From: Bacteroidota bacterium
Lineage (GTDB): Bacteria > Bacteroidota > Bacteroidia > Chitinophagales > Chitinophagaceae
Direction of reading: 5' to 3'
Length of the DNA stretch: 64,000 nt
NCBI GenBank assembly: GCA_018266555.1
Contig: JAFEAF010000014.1
Coordinates: 34,181-98,180 of the forward strand
How positions within the stretch are numbered: the first letter of the stretch is position 1; each line of letters opens with the position of its first letter. A program made the translations under genes and the position numbers. Below are positions 1-9,469 of this stretch, one piece after another. The notes under the pieces are model-generated. The model saw nothing but the letters and a program-made list of their open reading frames with translations. It had not been told where the DNA came from and did not search any database.

Positions 1-558
1 ATAGTTTTCATTTTTTTGTTTTGCGGATGTTTCATTGATCCATCGTATCAGTAAAGCTCTTGCTCTCGCATATTGTGATCTTGACGTACTGTCACTAATA
101 CCCAGTACCTGCCCTATTTCAACATGGCTATAACCCTCTATCGCAAATAAATTAAAAACAACCTGGTATCCTTGCGGCAATTGCCTGATCAGGTCAGCTA
201 ATTGTTTTGTCTGAAGAATAACGGCCGGGTCATCATCAGTGACCGGGTGAAGTGTTTGTTCAGTAAAAAACATTTCATCCTGGTATTTTCGATTGCGTTT
301 TAAAAAATTGATTGCAGTGTTTACCATGATGCGGCGTATCCATGCACCAAGTTCTCCTTCATGCTTGTATTGCTTTAGCCGGGAAAAAACTTTTACAAAC
401 CCATCCTGCAATATATCTTCTGCATCATTTGTTGATTTGGTATAACGATAGCATACTCCCAGCATGTTTTGGGCATACAATTCATACAACTGCCGTTGAG
501 CTTTAGGTTTTTGTTTCAGACAGTCTTTTACTAACTGGTATTCATTAATGTTCACCAT
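1..558 (-). CDS. RNA polymerase ECF-type sigma-70 factor (3' end cut by window edge)
   Basis: An alternative sigma factor that directs RNA polymerase to a specific promoter set. The reading frame is open from the ATG at 556-558 to base 1, so the C-terminus is missing. The 186 visible residues hold region 2 (LYELYAQNMLGVCYRYTKS, then the acidic DAEDILQDGF and the tryptophan segment GAWIRRIMVNTAINFLKR) and region 4 (LPQGYQVVFNLFAIEGYSH, then an HTH reading VEIGQVLGISDSTSRSQ). The linker is short, as in ECF factors. No anti-sigma gene lies upstream; one could lie beyond the left edge, which is downstream of this gene. It is close to a SusC/SusD operon, but that SusC lacks an N-terminal signalling domain, so a classic FecI-FecR link is not supported. 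Regulon unknown. Confidence 0.9.
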   Translation of the reverse strand, partial: MVNINEYQLVKDCLKQKPKAQRQLYELYAQNMLGVCYRYTKSTNDAEDILQDGFVKVFSRLKQYKHEGELGAWIRRIMVNTAINFLKRNRKYQDEMFFTEQTLHPVTDDDPAVILQTKQLADLIRQLPQGYQVVFNLFAIEGYSHVEIGQVLGISDSTSRSQYARARALLIRWINETSAKQKNENY

Positions 559-622
559 AACCCTGACACCGGGCCAGCGTCAATCGTTGCACTACGACCG
601 GGCTATATTTTGAAAAGAGGAG

Positions 623-1459
623 TCAAAAATCGCTTTCACTTTTTATACCATTCAAAATTTGCACAAATTCTTTCCATACAGTTTTAGCATCGGGAAATTT
701 ATAGTATTTATCAAAAAGTATTTTGGTCTGGCCAATATTTTTCCCGAATGAATAATAATAAACAACAAGATTCAAGGCAAATTCTTTTCTTAATCCATCA
801 TCCTGGTCGGCTTCATCCTGTAGTTTTTGGTAAGGATACTCTTTGAGTTTACCGAGATTGTCCATGATTTTATTCTTCAACTCCATATTGCCGGGAACAA
901 CCGCCAGTTTCCCTTTGTTATATCGCAACGCTATGGAAGCTACTGACTGCGGGCCCGCATCCGTAGTATCCGAAAACCCACAGGCAAAACAGGTAAAGAA
1001 GTAACCGTATTGTTGATAAAAACTGTATATAAATTCATTGTTATTATTAATGCAAACATCACCTGCAAATGTTTTTGCGACATATTGATATTTATTAGGA
1101 GCAATGTTTTTAAATACATAATATTCATCGCAACAATGAGCACCCCCGGTATAGTCATATAAAATCAACTCTTTTTTCCCATCCTGATCCAGGTCTTTGA
1201 GTCCCTGATGTGTTCCCATCCCCATTAATGTATCGGCACCGGTAAAGTTGAAAAAATTCTTCAGCGAAACTGTCTTTTTATTTTTTAAAACCATCAGTGT
1301 TTTGGGAAGTGCCGGATCGCAAGTCGCAAAGAATTTTTCGTTACATTCCTCCTGATCTATTATGCTGTCCTGGGTTTGTTGTTGAAAATATTTTTTTGCA
1401 GATGCAGAAAAAGAAAGCAACAATAAAGCCAGTACAAAAAAGCGGAATAAGGGTTTCAT
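623..1459 (-). CDS. Secreted protein of unknown function with an FG-GAP-like Asp-rich motif
   Basis: I do not recognise a named family. I start at the ATG at 1459 (278 aa) because MKPLFRFFVLALLLLSFSASA then reads as a clean type I signal peptide; an upstream in-frame ATG at 1510 would add 17 residues in front of it. The mature protein contains DLDQDGKKELILYDYTGG, which resembles the calcium-binding DxDxDG repeat of FG-GAP/VCBS proteins, followed by a cysteine pair (AHCCDEYYVFK) and further cysteines around CFACGF, suggesting disulfides in the periplasm. It lies between the sigma factor and the SusCD terminator, on the same strand as both. Function cannot be assigned. Confidence 0.65.
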   Translation of the reverse strand: MKPLFRFFVLALLLLSFSASAKKYFQQQTQDSIIDQEECNEKFFATCDPALPKTLMVLKNKKTVSLKNFFNFTGADTLMGMGTHQGLKDLDQDGKKELILYDYTGGAHCCDEYYVFKNIAPNKYQYVAKTFAGDVCINNNNEFIYSFYQQYGYFFTCFACGFSDTTDAGPQSVASIALRYNKGKLAVVPGNMELKNKIMDNLGKLKEYPYQKLQDEADQDDGLRKEFALNLVVYYYSFGKNIGQTKILFDKYYKFPDAKTVWKEFVQILNGIKSESDF

Positions 1460-1560
1460 AAAAAGATGATTTATCACTAAAATTACAATATACCTCCCAA
1501 GTAGATTCAAAAGCTTTGGTGAATTATTACAAGTCCAAACAAATCAGAACTTGCTTTTTA

Positions 1561-1593
1561 AAAAAAGGGCCGCCTTATCAGCAGCCCCTTTTT
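1561..1593 (-). terminator. Intrinsic terminator of the susCD operon
   Basis: Read on the minus strand, a GC-rich hairpin GGGGCTGC - TGATAAG - GCGGCCC (one bulge, one G-U pair) is flanked by an A-run and followed by a T-run. It lies 16 bases past the susD stop codon, where an operon terminator is expected. Confidence 0.75.
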
Positions 1594-1608
1594 AGAAAAT
1601 GAAAAATT

Positions 1609-2907
1609 TTAGAACGTAGGATCGGGTGGAGTATTAGGATTGTTATCCCGCTCCTGGAATGGATAGGGCAATAAGTTTCTTTTCTTTTCCGAATCTGGCC
1701 GGCCAAATCTCCGCATATCCTCTAATTTAAACCCGGCCATGTATAATTCAATGCATCTGTGTTTGTAAATCTGATCTAATAATTGCGCTTGCGTATATGG
1801 CCCTACCAGTGCCGGAAGATTAGCGCCAACCCCATAAGGATCACTTGCCGGAGTTTTTGTAACCACAAGATTTAATTGAGCTAAGGCATTGGTTAAGTCA
1901 GGAGTGCTTTGCCGGGCATACGCTTCTGCTTTTATTAGTATCATTTCTCCCGGCAAATAAACAGGCCAGGGAGTAATTGTTCCTGCTCCAAATCCTAAAA
2001 CTTTGGAATTATAGGTTGAAGTAGTATAAAATTTCAATCGGTTATCTGTGGGATCAGGCTGTAATCCAACCGGTAAACCCAATGTAGTAGTATCAATGGC
2101 TGCTGTCACATTGTTGGTTGAAGTTACCGTTTCAAAAATTGGGTTAAGATTTACAGTTGAAAAATTGAAAACTGATTTTACAGTCAGACTTGCTGCATTA
2201 GCTTCTGTCATCGCTTGAGTGTAATTGCCGGCAAACAATGAAAACCTTGCTTTTAAAGCATGTAATGTATTAGGGATATCAATACCGGCAGGAATATTTG
2301 CTAAAAATGAAGCTGAGATTGCATTAGTTGAAATTGCTGTTAATGCATTATCAATAACAGCAATGGCATTAGCGTAACCTTGCATTCGATCAATGAAATT
2401 CACATTAAGTCCTACACCATCCGGAACTTTCTGCCAAAACATAGACAAATCACCTATTGCAAGCGCTTTAAAAATAGAAGCATACCCGATCAACCCACTG
2501 GCATAACCTTTATCAGCAAGACCCTGCGCACCGGCGATTACATTGTTTGCATCATAAATGATTTTATTGCTGGAAGTCCACAAGCCGGCATCCAGTGTAT
2601 TGGTTCCATCTACAGATCCACCACCCTGCTGTAATTGATACTCACCTGTATTCCCCTGGTTCAGTACAGACATTTCGGATGTCAGCAAACCATTAATGTT
2701 TACTCTATTGTACAAATTACTGGCTCGCCCGGCTGTATAAACCCTTTGTAAACCGGAAGCCACACCCGTTAAGCCCTGGGGAGAGCTAAATACCTGCTGA
2801 CCAGTAGCTGCATTAGGATTTACATAATCCTTTTTACAGGATGTTTGGAATAAAAGCGCAATGGCTGATAATCCATAAAATGTTATTTTGATAAATTGCT
2901 TTTTCAT
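1609..2907 (-). CDS. SusD/RagB-family nutrient-binding outer membrane lipoprotein
   Basis: The surface lipoprotein lid of a SusC/SusD uptake complex; it binds the ligand outside the cell and passes it to the SusC channel. The N-terminus is a lipoprotein signal with lipobox LFQTSC and lipidated Cys24. Residues about 30-400 are alpha-helical with TPR-like stretches. The C-terminus has the family signature in which substrate-contact and packing helices end (YKHRCIELYMAGFKLEDMRR, then FGRP and LLPYPFQERDNNPN). Length 432 aa is slightly short for the family. It lies 17 bases downstream of susC on the same strand, so the two are one operon. Neither gene reveals the ligand; no glycosidase or peptidase is linked to this pair. 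Confidence 0.92.
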   Translation of the reverse strand: MKKQFIKITFYGLSAIALLFQTSCKKDYVNPNAATGQQVFSSPQGLTGVASGLQRVYTAGRASNLYNRVNINGLLTSEMSVLNQGNTGEYQLQQGGGSVDGTNTLDAGLWTSSNKIIYDANNVIAGAQGLADKGYASGLIGYASIFKALAIGDLSMFWQKVPDGVGLNVNFIDRMQGYANAIAVIDNALTAISTNAISASFLANIPAGIDIPNTLHALKARFSLFAGNYTQAMTEANAASLTVKSVFNFSTVNLNPIFETVTSTNNVTAAIDTTTLGLPVGLQPDPTDNRLKFYTTSTYNSKVLGFGAGTITPWPVYLPGEMILIKAEAYARQSTPDLTNALAQLNLVVTKTPASDPYGVGANLPALVGPYTQAQLLDQIYKHRCIELYMAGFKLEDMRRFGRPDSEKKRNLLPYPFQERDNNPNTPPDPTF

Positions 2908-2924
2908 GTTAATAATTTTTGCGG

Positions 2925-5900
2925 TTAGAATTTAGCTGCGATTCCTAATTTAAAAGTGCGGGGAATCGGCACTGAGCCAAAATCAATACCCCGTAAAATG
3001 GTACTTTGCCCACCCGAATTTACTTCTGGATCATATCCTTTGTATTTATCCCATGAAATCAGGTTGCGGCCACTTAGACTTACGGAAAGATCTTTAAAGA
3101 ATTTGAACTTTCCGAGATCATAGCTTAACGAAACTTCCCTCAGTTTTACAAATGCCCCATCATCAATACGCCATTGTTCCACCTGGTACACACCGAGTAT
3201 ATATCCTCTCGGTACCTGGCCTAAATCTTCCTGTTGTGCCACTAATCCGTTGCCAACACCCTGGCGGGTTCTGAAATCTGCATTAAAAACATTTAAACCC
3301 TGTACTGCATCTAATTGTACATGAAGGCCAAATTTTTTGTAACTCACGTCATTGGTCAATGTAGCAGTATATTTCGGATTGGGATCGCCAATCACTTTTC
3401 TCAATGTGGTTCCTGTGGGTAACCCATTATTATCACGTTGGGGAGTATAAGATAACGGAGAATTTTGAACTCCTTTTTCAATTTGTGGTATTCCAGCTGA
3501 ATTTTTAACCTGGTTGCCGTTCCCATCCACTGCAAAAAAAGTTCCGTAGAATACACCGATCGGGTATCCCTGTAATAATGAAACCGGCGCACCTGCATTT
3601 GTACTAAGCAGGATCAGAGCAGATCCTACATTCAATACTTTATTACGGTTATGATTATAAATTAATGTCACATCCCATTGCAGATCCTTTTTGCTTATCG
3701 GAGTTCCGGTCAATAAAATTTCAAAACCTTTGTTTTGTAATGATCCTAAATTATCAAGCAGGCTTGAGAATCCGTTGGTAGGTGCAATATTTCGGTTGTA
3801 TAACAGATCTGTAACTTTTTTGCTGTACCAGTTGAATGTTATACCTAGCCTGTCTTTCAAGAACGACATATCCGTTCCGATTTCAAGCTCACCCTGTCTT
3901 TCAGGTTTTACATTTGAATTAGCCAAAGTAGAACTGGAATTAAGTGCTGTTCTGCTCAAATAAGAATTGGATGAATACGTGTTGAACCGGGAATAAGCAC
4001 CAATTCCGGTCAGGTTTCCGGATTGCCCGTAAGCAGCACGGATTTTAAAAGTATTCCACCAGTCCACGTTGTCTTTCCAGAATCCGGTTTCAGAAATAAG
4101 GTAGCTACCACTCGCTTTGTAATAAAGTTGGTTTCGCTCATTTTCACCGAATACGGAAGAACCATCCCGCCGAATTGCACCGGTGATGAATAATTGATTT
4201 TTATATTTAAAATTTTGCTGCAGATAAGTTCCGGAAACTGAAATTTCACTTCTACTATCCGTAGAAGGTAGCAGGGTACTGGCACCATTTACTGTTTGAA
4301 CAAATGGAGCCATGCCTCGTCCCTGCAAAAGAGAATAATTATTTTTTTCATATTGTAATGAATATCCTACTTGTGTTATTGAGGCGATATCTTTTGAAAT
4401 ATTAAATTGATAAGTACCGTTCAGTTCATTATTGATCTGGAAAAAATAATTATTACCTGTACTTGCATAACCATTTAAAGTTGGATCTAATGATGGTCCT
4501 CCGCCGAAGAACGCTGTATTCACATTATAAGTAAAGGGGGGCATATATGTAGTGCCGTTTTGAGCATAATTATCTATACCAAGTGTATAATCAATCGTCA
4601 GACCTTTCATAGGTTTTATTTTTGCACCGAGGTCTGCAATGATGCGGCTGGTTTGTTCTCTTTGTTTGAAATCTTCAATAACAGAAACCGGGTTTACACG
4701 ACCTCTTTCACCAACTGCCTGGATATTTCCTAATGCATCCCGCTTCCATATATTATGAAAATTTCCAATTATCGTTACAGAATTCATGGGTGAGAAAAAT
4801 GAGTTGCCATCCGGTTTCTCATCAGCCGATGAGTTGATATAATTTAAACCCAGGTTTACACTTAACCAGCGATTTATTGTTTGATCAATATTTGCCCGGA
4901 AACTATATCGCTGAGCATCTGTATTTTTTACAATACCCTGGTTATAAAAATAAGATCCGGAAATATAGTATTTGGTTTTATCCGTGCCTCCGCTTACAGA
5001 AATATTATTATCTGTACCCAGGCCGGTATGAAAAATATAATCCTGGTAATCGTAACGGGTAACAGTAGTCGTATTAGTAGGCAACACTCCACCAACTGTT
5101 GTAATCAAATCTTGTGTCAGAGCTCCGGGGCCGTCAGTCGGTCCTCCATATTTTAACGGCGCTTTGTTGACACCAATCTTTTTCCGTAATTGATTCATCA
5201 TGATACCTGTAGAAAAATTTACAACGGGAGCGCCGTTAACACCTTTCTTTGTGAATATCTGCACTACGCCTGCGTTGGCTCGGGAACCGTAGATAGCTGC
5301 GGCGGCAGCTCCATTCAAAACTTCTATATGATCAATATCAGCAGGATTTATATCCGCTAACCTGTTTTGTCCAATAGTACCTACAAAATTATTTCCGTCA
5401 TATCCGCTTTGGGTATTTGTAACCCTATTTGTTGCATTGTTTACAATTACTCCGTCAACAATATAAAGTGGTTCGGAAGATGATAAAATAGAACTGATAC
5501 CTCGTAATCTTACCGAAAATCCGCCGGCAGGATCTCCATTGTTTTGAATGATCTGCGCTCCGGCCGTTTTACCTTGCAAAGCTGATAAAACATTTGAGGT
5601 AGCTCCTTTGGTTAACTGATCAGCTTTTACTGTACTGATATAACTTCCTAATTGTTTACGAGTAGTTCCCAATGAAACCCCGGTTAAAATCACCTCATCC
5701 ATATTCAATGCATCAATGGTTAATTGAGCATCGGCGTTGTAAGAAGTTGTATTCCCTACCTGGAGAGATTGTGACTGTGATTTAAACCCGACTCCGGAAA
5801 AATCAAGTGTGTATGCTCCGGGCTTTAAATTGGCTTGTATTGAATACTTACCATCTGCATCGGTTACCGAACCATAGTTGGTATTATGAACCAAAACTGA

Positions 5901-6047
5901 AATGGCAGCAATGCCTTTCCCGTCAGGCCCGGTCACTGTACCACTGATGCGAACCTGTGCCAAAGCAACAATTGCACTTAGCTGCAGGAACAGGACAAAG
6001 AAAGTTTTCTTCCATTTCAATTGCCCCAACTGTTGAAAATTTCTCAT
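2925..6047 (-). CDS. SusC/RagA-family TonB-linked outer membrane protein
   Basis: The TonB-dependent channel partner of the SusD lipoprotein downstream, importing an oligomeric nutrient through the outer membrane. The 1040 aa protein has a signal peptide (ending near VALAQ), a carboxypeptidase-regulatory-like beta-sandwich (about residues 30-110, GTVTGPDGKGIAAISVLV), a TonB-box-like segment (MDEVILTG), the plug domain (about 125-270, including LQGKTAGAQI, LYIVDGV and NGAAAAAIYGSRANAGVV), and a long beta-barrel ending in an aromatic-basic terminus (PRTFKLGIAAKF). There is no N-terminal STN domain, so direct signalling to an anti-sigma factor is unlikely. It is preceded by a 360-base leader region, common for these operons. 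Substrate unknown. Confidence 0.95.
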   Translation of the reverse strand: MRNFQQLGQLKWKKTFFVLFLQLSAIVALAQVRISGTVTGPDGKGIAAISVLVHNTNYGSVTDADGKYSIQANLKPGAYTLDFSGVGFKSQSQSLQVGNTTSYNADAQLTIDALNMDEVILTGVSLGTTRKQLGSYISTVKADQLTKGATSNVLSALQGKTAGAQIIQNNGDPAGGFSVRLRGISSILSSSEPLYIVDGVIVNNATNRVTNTQSGYDGNNFVGTIGQNRLADINPADIDHIEVLNGAAAAAIYGSRANAGVVQIFTKKGVNGAPVVNFSTGIMMNQLRKKIGVNKAPLKYGGPTDGPGALTQDLITTVGGVLPTNTTTVTRYDYQDYIFHTGLGTDNNISVSGGTDKTKYYISGSYFYNQGIVKNTDAQRYSFRANIDQTINRWLSVNLGLNYINSSADEKPDGNSFFSPMNSVTIIGNFHNIWKRDALGNIQAVGERGRVNPVSVIEDFKQREQTSRIIADLGAKIKPMKGLTIDYTLGIDNYAQNGTTYMPPFTYNVNTAFFGGGPSLDPTLNGYASTGNNYFFQINNELNGTYQFNISKDIASITQVGYSLQYEKNNYSLLQGRGMAPFVQTVNGASTLLPSTDSRSEISVSGTYLQQNFKYKNQLFITGAIRRDGSSVFGENERNQLYYKASGSYLISETGFWKDNVDWWNTFKIRAAYGQSGNLTGIGAYSRFNTYSSNSYLSRTALNSSSTLANSNVKPERQGELEIGTDMSFLKDRLGITFNWYSKKVTDLLYNRNIAPTNGFSSLLDNLGSLQNKGFEILLTGTPISKKDLQWDVTLIYNHNRNKVLNVGSALILLSTNAGAPVSLLQGYPIGVFYGTFFAVDGNGNQVKNSAGIPQIEKGVQNSPLSYTPQRDNNGLPTGTTLRKVIGDPNPKYTATLTNDVSYKKFGLHVQLDAVQGLNVFNADFRTRQGVGNGLVAQQEDLGQVPRGYILGVYQVEQWRIDDGAFVKLREVSLSYDLGKFKFFKDLSVSLSGRNLISWDKYKGYDPEVNSGGQSTILRGIDFGSVPIPRTFKLGIAAKF

Positions 6048-6407
6048 ATTGCAGTTTTTATGTTTAAAAAAAATCGCTTATTAAAATTGAACTAACCTCT
6101 ACTGTAAAAATCACAGTTCAATCAGATTCGAATTTTGGAAAGGATAAAATGGTTGCTAAATATCAGGAGACAAGTAACAAATAAGTTTTGCTGCAATAAA
6201 CACAAATACAACTAACTTCTATTTAATTATAGTGCCTAACCTGTTAAAATAAAGCATTGCAATTTATATATAAACCAACAAAAGTTGGCAAATTTTCGCA
6301 AAAAAAAGCAAATTGTCTGTTTCCACCCTGCAGAAAACCGCAGTTTTAAAAAAAATAATTACTATCAAGTATTAAATTAGGTATTACATCTAATGTTTTA
6401 ATCGGAA
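6048..6407. other. Gene-free region upstream of susC
   Basis: About 360 AT-rich bases with no convincing ORF. It must hold the susCD promoter, but I found no perfect TAnnTTTG box on the minus strand. A short perfect inverted repeat (ACTGT at 6101-6105 and ACAGT at 6113-6117) could be a regulator site near the susC start. No tRNA or terminator is visible. Confidence 0.5.
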
Positions 6408-6923
6408 TTACCTTACTTCTATTCTTTTTTTCAAATTATCCAGCCCCCGATCCATTAAAGCTCCATACAGTTTATCATACATTAAACTTGAAAATTTTTC
6501 CCAGGGATACCATCGAAAATGAAGATCGAGGTACCATTGTATGGTGACGTGGTTTAAACTTGTTTCGGGTATTGTTCTCCATATAGAATGCATAGTTGGG
6601 CTTGAGGAAGTTTTGATATAAGTGGTCAATACTTCATTTTCATGTATTTCACTGATCACTAAAGAAAGCCTGGGATGCTCCTTCAAAACCAACCCTTTTA
6701 TGGAACCTGATTCATAAAAAATACCGGCAGTATCAGCACCGGGATACCATTCTTTCCATTTTAAGGGATCAATAAATTCTTTCATCACGGAATCTTTTCC
6801 TGCATCAATCCGGATAGTCCTGGATATACGAATACCGGAAGGCAGTATAAATGAAATTCCACACACCACTGCGGAAAAAATTAACAAGCCCAATAAAATC
6901 AGTTTTAAAATTCGCACTACCAA
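6408..6923 (-). CDS. Membrane-anchored SRPBCC-like (START/Bet v 1 fold) protein
   Basis: 171 aa. One N-terminal transmembrane segment (about residues 5-27) is followed by a domain of about 140 residues with the look of the polyketide-cyclase/SRPBCC family: an opening beta strand with SRTIRIDAGKDSVMKEFIDP, then WKEWYPGAD, and a long C-terminal helix (LMYDKLYGALMDRGLDNLKK). Such proteins bind hydrophobic ligands in a cavity; no catalytic residues can be named. It begins 27 bases after the ABC-2 permease gene on the same strand and is probably co-transcribed. The family assignment is by pattern only. Confidence 0.65.
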   Translation of the reverse strand: MVVRILKLILLGLLIFSAVVCGISFILPSGIRISRTIRIDAGKDSVMKEFIDPLKWKEWYPGADTAGIFYESGSIKGLVLKEHPRLSLVISEIHENEVLTTYIKTSSSPTMHSIWRTIPETSLNHVTIQWYLDLHFRWYPWEKFSSLMYDKLYGALMDRGLDNLKKRIEVR

Positions 6924-6950
6924 TACGCTTTTTGAAATAAATACTATATG

Positions 6951-8075
6951 CTATTCCCATTTGAATACACGAACAGCAATTACATATACAACTATTGCCC
7001 AGATTCCGAGTATGCCGATCTCTTTCCAGCAATCAGTAATATGAGCTCCTTCAAATGAAATTTTTCGCATGGCATCATTAAACTGGGTAAGGGGTAATGC
7101 TTCACAAAAAGGCTTCATCCATTTTGGAAAAACATCAATGGAGAAAAATGTACCTGATAACAGCATTTGCGGAAAACCAAACAAATTTATTAATAAGGGA
7201 ATAGATGTATCCGTTTTAACAACGCTGCTGAAGATCAGTCCCACTCCCATCAGGATAAAGAGCATGTAAATAGTCAGGATCATCATTTCCAAAAAAGTAT
7301 CAAACCCGTTCAGCAACGTAAAGTGTAAAAAGAAATTACCGAAAAGAATCAAAACAACAACATTAATTAACTGAAAAAACAACCGGCTGGCACCAATACC
7401 CAGTAAAATATTGAGCCGGTTTACCGGTGATGCATAAAACCTTTTCAACACCAGCGTTTCTCTTAAATTAAAAAAAGTGAATGCAATTCCAAATAATGTA
7501 GAGAACAAAACAGAAAATCCTAACTGCCCCGGCAGGATGAAATCAATAGTATGGTAGGGCCTCACTTCATATACCTGCGGCACGATCTGAAAATGATCAA
7601 GCTGAACACCCGCCAACTGACGTTCCATCCTGAAAGAAAGATTATCGAATGTTTGTTTTAACGCAGCAATAGCCCTGCCGCTTGCTGTTGTAGAAGTATA
7701 TTGAATAATATAATGAGGCTGGCCACTGGAATCTTTATATTTTTTTAATTCCACTTTGGCATCAAGATTACCTTTTTCAAGGTCTTCTCTCATTTTAGTG
7801 GTATCTATTGTCCCCTTTGACGTTTGATAAGAAATAACTTTAATAAGAGGGCTATGAACAATACTGTCATAAAGATCCGTAGTGGTATCAGTTCCGGGGA
7901 CAAAAGCAATTTTATTCCGCCCCGGCCCGCCTTCACCGAAAGAACCGAAGATCAGGATAAAAATAATAGGGAAAAGAATACTGAACACTATGGCGCTGGG
8001 ATTCCGGAAAATGGCTCTGAAACTTGCTTTTGTGATTGCCCACAATGCCTTACGTTGGTTATATTGTCCAGACAT
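6951..8075 (-). CDS. ABC-2 type transporter permease
   Basis: Integral membrane subunit of an ABC exporter of the ABC-2 class. The 374 aa protein has an N-terminal membrane helix (about residues 27-47, FRNPSAIVFSILFPIIFILI), a large extracytoplasmic domain of about 140 residues, then five or six closely spaced helices in the C-terminal half, including the conserved sector around PLLINLFGFPQMLLSGTFF and the ending PLTQFNDAMRKISFEG. The cognate ATPase is not in this window; the neighbour upstream is the divergent folK. It is probably co-transcribed with the SRPBCC-like gene 27 bases downstream. Substrate unknown. Confidence 0.88.
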   Translation of the reverse strand: MSGQYNQRKALWAITKASFRAIFRNPSAIVFSILFPIIFILIFGSFGEGGPGRNKIAFVPGTDTTTDLYDSIVHSPLIKVISYQTSKGTIDTTKMREDLEKGNLDAKVELKKYKDSSGQPHYIIQYTSTTASGRAIAALKQTFDNLSFRMERQLAGVQLDHFQIVPQVYEVRPYHTIDFILPGQLGFSVLFSTLFGIAFTFFNLRETLVLKRFYASPVNRLNILLGIGASRLFFQLINVVVLILFGNFFLHFTLLNGFDTFLEMMILTIYMLFILMGVGLIFSSVVKTDTSIPLLINLFGFPQMLLSGTFFSIDVFPKWMKPFCEALPLTQFNDAMRKISFEGAHITDCWKEIGILGIWAIVVYVIAVRVFKWE

Positions 8076-8097
8076 TTCGTTTTTTTGAATTGATGTG

Positions 8098-8105
8098 CAA
8101 ATGTA
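8098..8105 (-). promoter_or_regulatory. -7 promoter box for the ABC-2 permease operon
   Basis: The minus strand reads TACATTTG, a perfect match to the Bacteroidota -7 consensus TAnnTTTG, 23 bases upstream of the ATG. No good -33 TTG is seen at the expected distance. Confidence 0.5.
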
Positions 8106-8181
8106 TTATATACAAAATGAAAAATATTAAAACATTCCTGTGGTAAAAATTGAGATATTTGAACTTTGACGATTTATTAAT

Positions 8182-8664
8182 ATGAATTCAGCATATTTAT
8201 TATCGGGAACAAATCTCGGTGACAGGTTGGAAAATATCAAAACAGCAGCACAATTGATCAGCGAACATTGTGGTACTATCACTACCCATTCATCAGTGTA
8301 TGAAACTGCTGCCTGGGGGAAAACCGATCAGCCCTCCTTTTTAAACCAGGCATTGAAATTATCAACTACTTTAAATGCCAAACAACTTATCCGCCGTCTT
8401 TTAAAAATTGAACAACAGATGGGACGTATTCGCCACGAAAAATATGGTCCCCGTAAAATTGATATTGATATTTTATTTTTTAATGATGAAATTTATAATC
8501 TCCCTTTTTTAAAAATTCCACACCCGGAATTGCAGAACAGAAGATTTGTCCTGGTTCCTCTGTCAGAAATCGTTCCTGCCTTTATACATCCCATACTTAA
8601 AAAAACAGTGATTGAATTGCTGAAAGATTGTCCTGACGAGTTGATGGTAAAAAAGTATTCCTGA
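8182..8664 (+). CDS. folK: 2-amino-4-hydroxy-6-hydroxymethyldihydropteridine diphosphokinase
   Basis: Transfers pyrophosphate from ATP to 6-hydroxymethyl-dihydropterin in folate synthesis (cytosol). The 160 aa length is typical. Family signatures are present: SGTNLGDRLENI at the N-terminus, QPSFLNQALKLST in the pterin-binding region, and the PROSITE-type block RHEKYGPRKIDIDILFFND with the two metal-binding Asp residues (DID). The ending HPELQNRRFVLVPLSEI is also typical. It lies 102 bases upstream of a deoxynucleoside kinase gene on the same strand, a pairing I know from other Bacteroidota, so the two are probably co-expressed. Confidence 0.95.
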   Translation: MNSAYLLSGTNLGDRLENIKTAAQLISEHCGTITTHSSVYETAAWGKTDQPSFLNQALKLSTTLNAKQLIRRLLKIEQQMGRIRHEKYGPRKIDIDILFFNDEIYNLPFLKIPHPELQNRRFVLVPLSEIVPAFIHPILKKTVIELLKDCPDELMVKKYS

Positions 8665-8766
8665 TTTTTTCCACAATGCAATAAGCTGTTCGGTTTCCAA
8701 CACTCATTTCGACTATTTTGCACTTCCTGATTTTAATCACCGTTACAGAAATCAGACCTCACCTAA

Positions 8767-9399
8767 ATGAAGTACCATTTCATCACTATTGAAGGAAATA
8801 TCGGAGCTGGAAAAACCACCCTGGCTCACCTGCTATCCAGGCATTATAATGCCCGTTTGATCCTGGAAGAGTTTGCTGATAATCCTTTTCTTTCTAAGTT
8901 TTATGAAAACCCGGGGCAATTTGCCTTTCCGCTGGAGTTATTTTTTATGGCTGAAAGATATAAACAGCTAAAAGATTTATTACAGCAAAAAGATTTATTT
9001 CAAAGCATCACAATTTCCGATTATCTGTTTACCAAATGCCTGCTCTTTGCAAAAGTAAATTTACCCGAAGATGAATTCCGTCTTTACCAGCGCCTTTTTG
9101 AGATAATTCACCAGCAATTGATCCAGCCTGACATCCTGATTTATCTTCATGCCCCGGTTCAAAAACTCCAGGCGAATATCAAAAAGCGTAAACGACTATA
9201 CGAACAAAATATAAAGGATACTTATTTATTCAGCCTGCAGGAAACATATACTCATTATATTAAACAACATAATATTAAAACGTTGTTTGTAGATGCCAGC
9301 AATGCAGATTTTCTCAGCAATGAAAAACATTTGCAGGTTATTTATGATGCACTGGAAAAAGATTATGAAAACGGCCAATATTATCTGACTTTGCCCTGA
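8767..9399 (+). CDS. Deoxynucleoside kinase
   Basis: Phosphorylates deoxynucleosides with ATP for nucleotide salvage. The 210 aa protein has the P-loop EGNIGAGKTTLA (about residues 8-19), the catalytic-Glu region LILEEFADNPFLSKFY, the MAERYKQL segment corresponding to the ERS/ERY motif, and the LID region KKRKRLYEQNI. These match the dNK/dGK/dAK-type family; which nucleoside is preferred cannot be read from the sequence. It follows folK on the same strand. The ATG at 8767 gives the P-loop its usual distance from the N-terminus. Confidence 0.9.
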   Translation: MKYHFITIEGNIGAGKTTLAHLLSRHYNARLILEEFADNPFLSKFYENPGQFAFPLELFFMAERYKQLKDLLQQKDLFQSITISDYLFTKCLLFAKVNLPEDEFRLYQRLFEIIHQQLIQPDILIYLHAPVQKLQANIKKRKRLYEQNIKDTYLFSLQETYTHYIKQHNIKTLFVDASNADFLSNEKHLQVIYDALEKDYENGQYYLTLP

Positions 9400-9469
9400 T
9401 AAAAATTAAGAACGGTAGCTGGGTTTTCTTCCTATTTTTACAAACAACTGAAATACTTCTTTCCGCTAT

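Noticed and set aside
1..6047. Sigma factor controlling the adjacent susCD operon through SusC signalling
   Set aside because: This SusC has no STN domain and no anti-sigma factor gene is visible, so the link is not supported.
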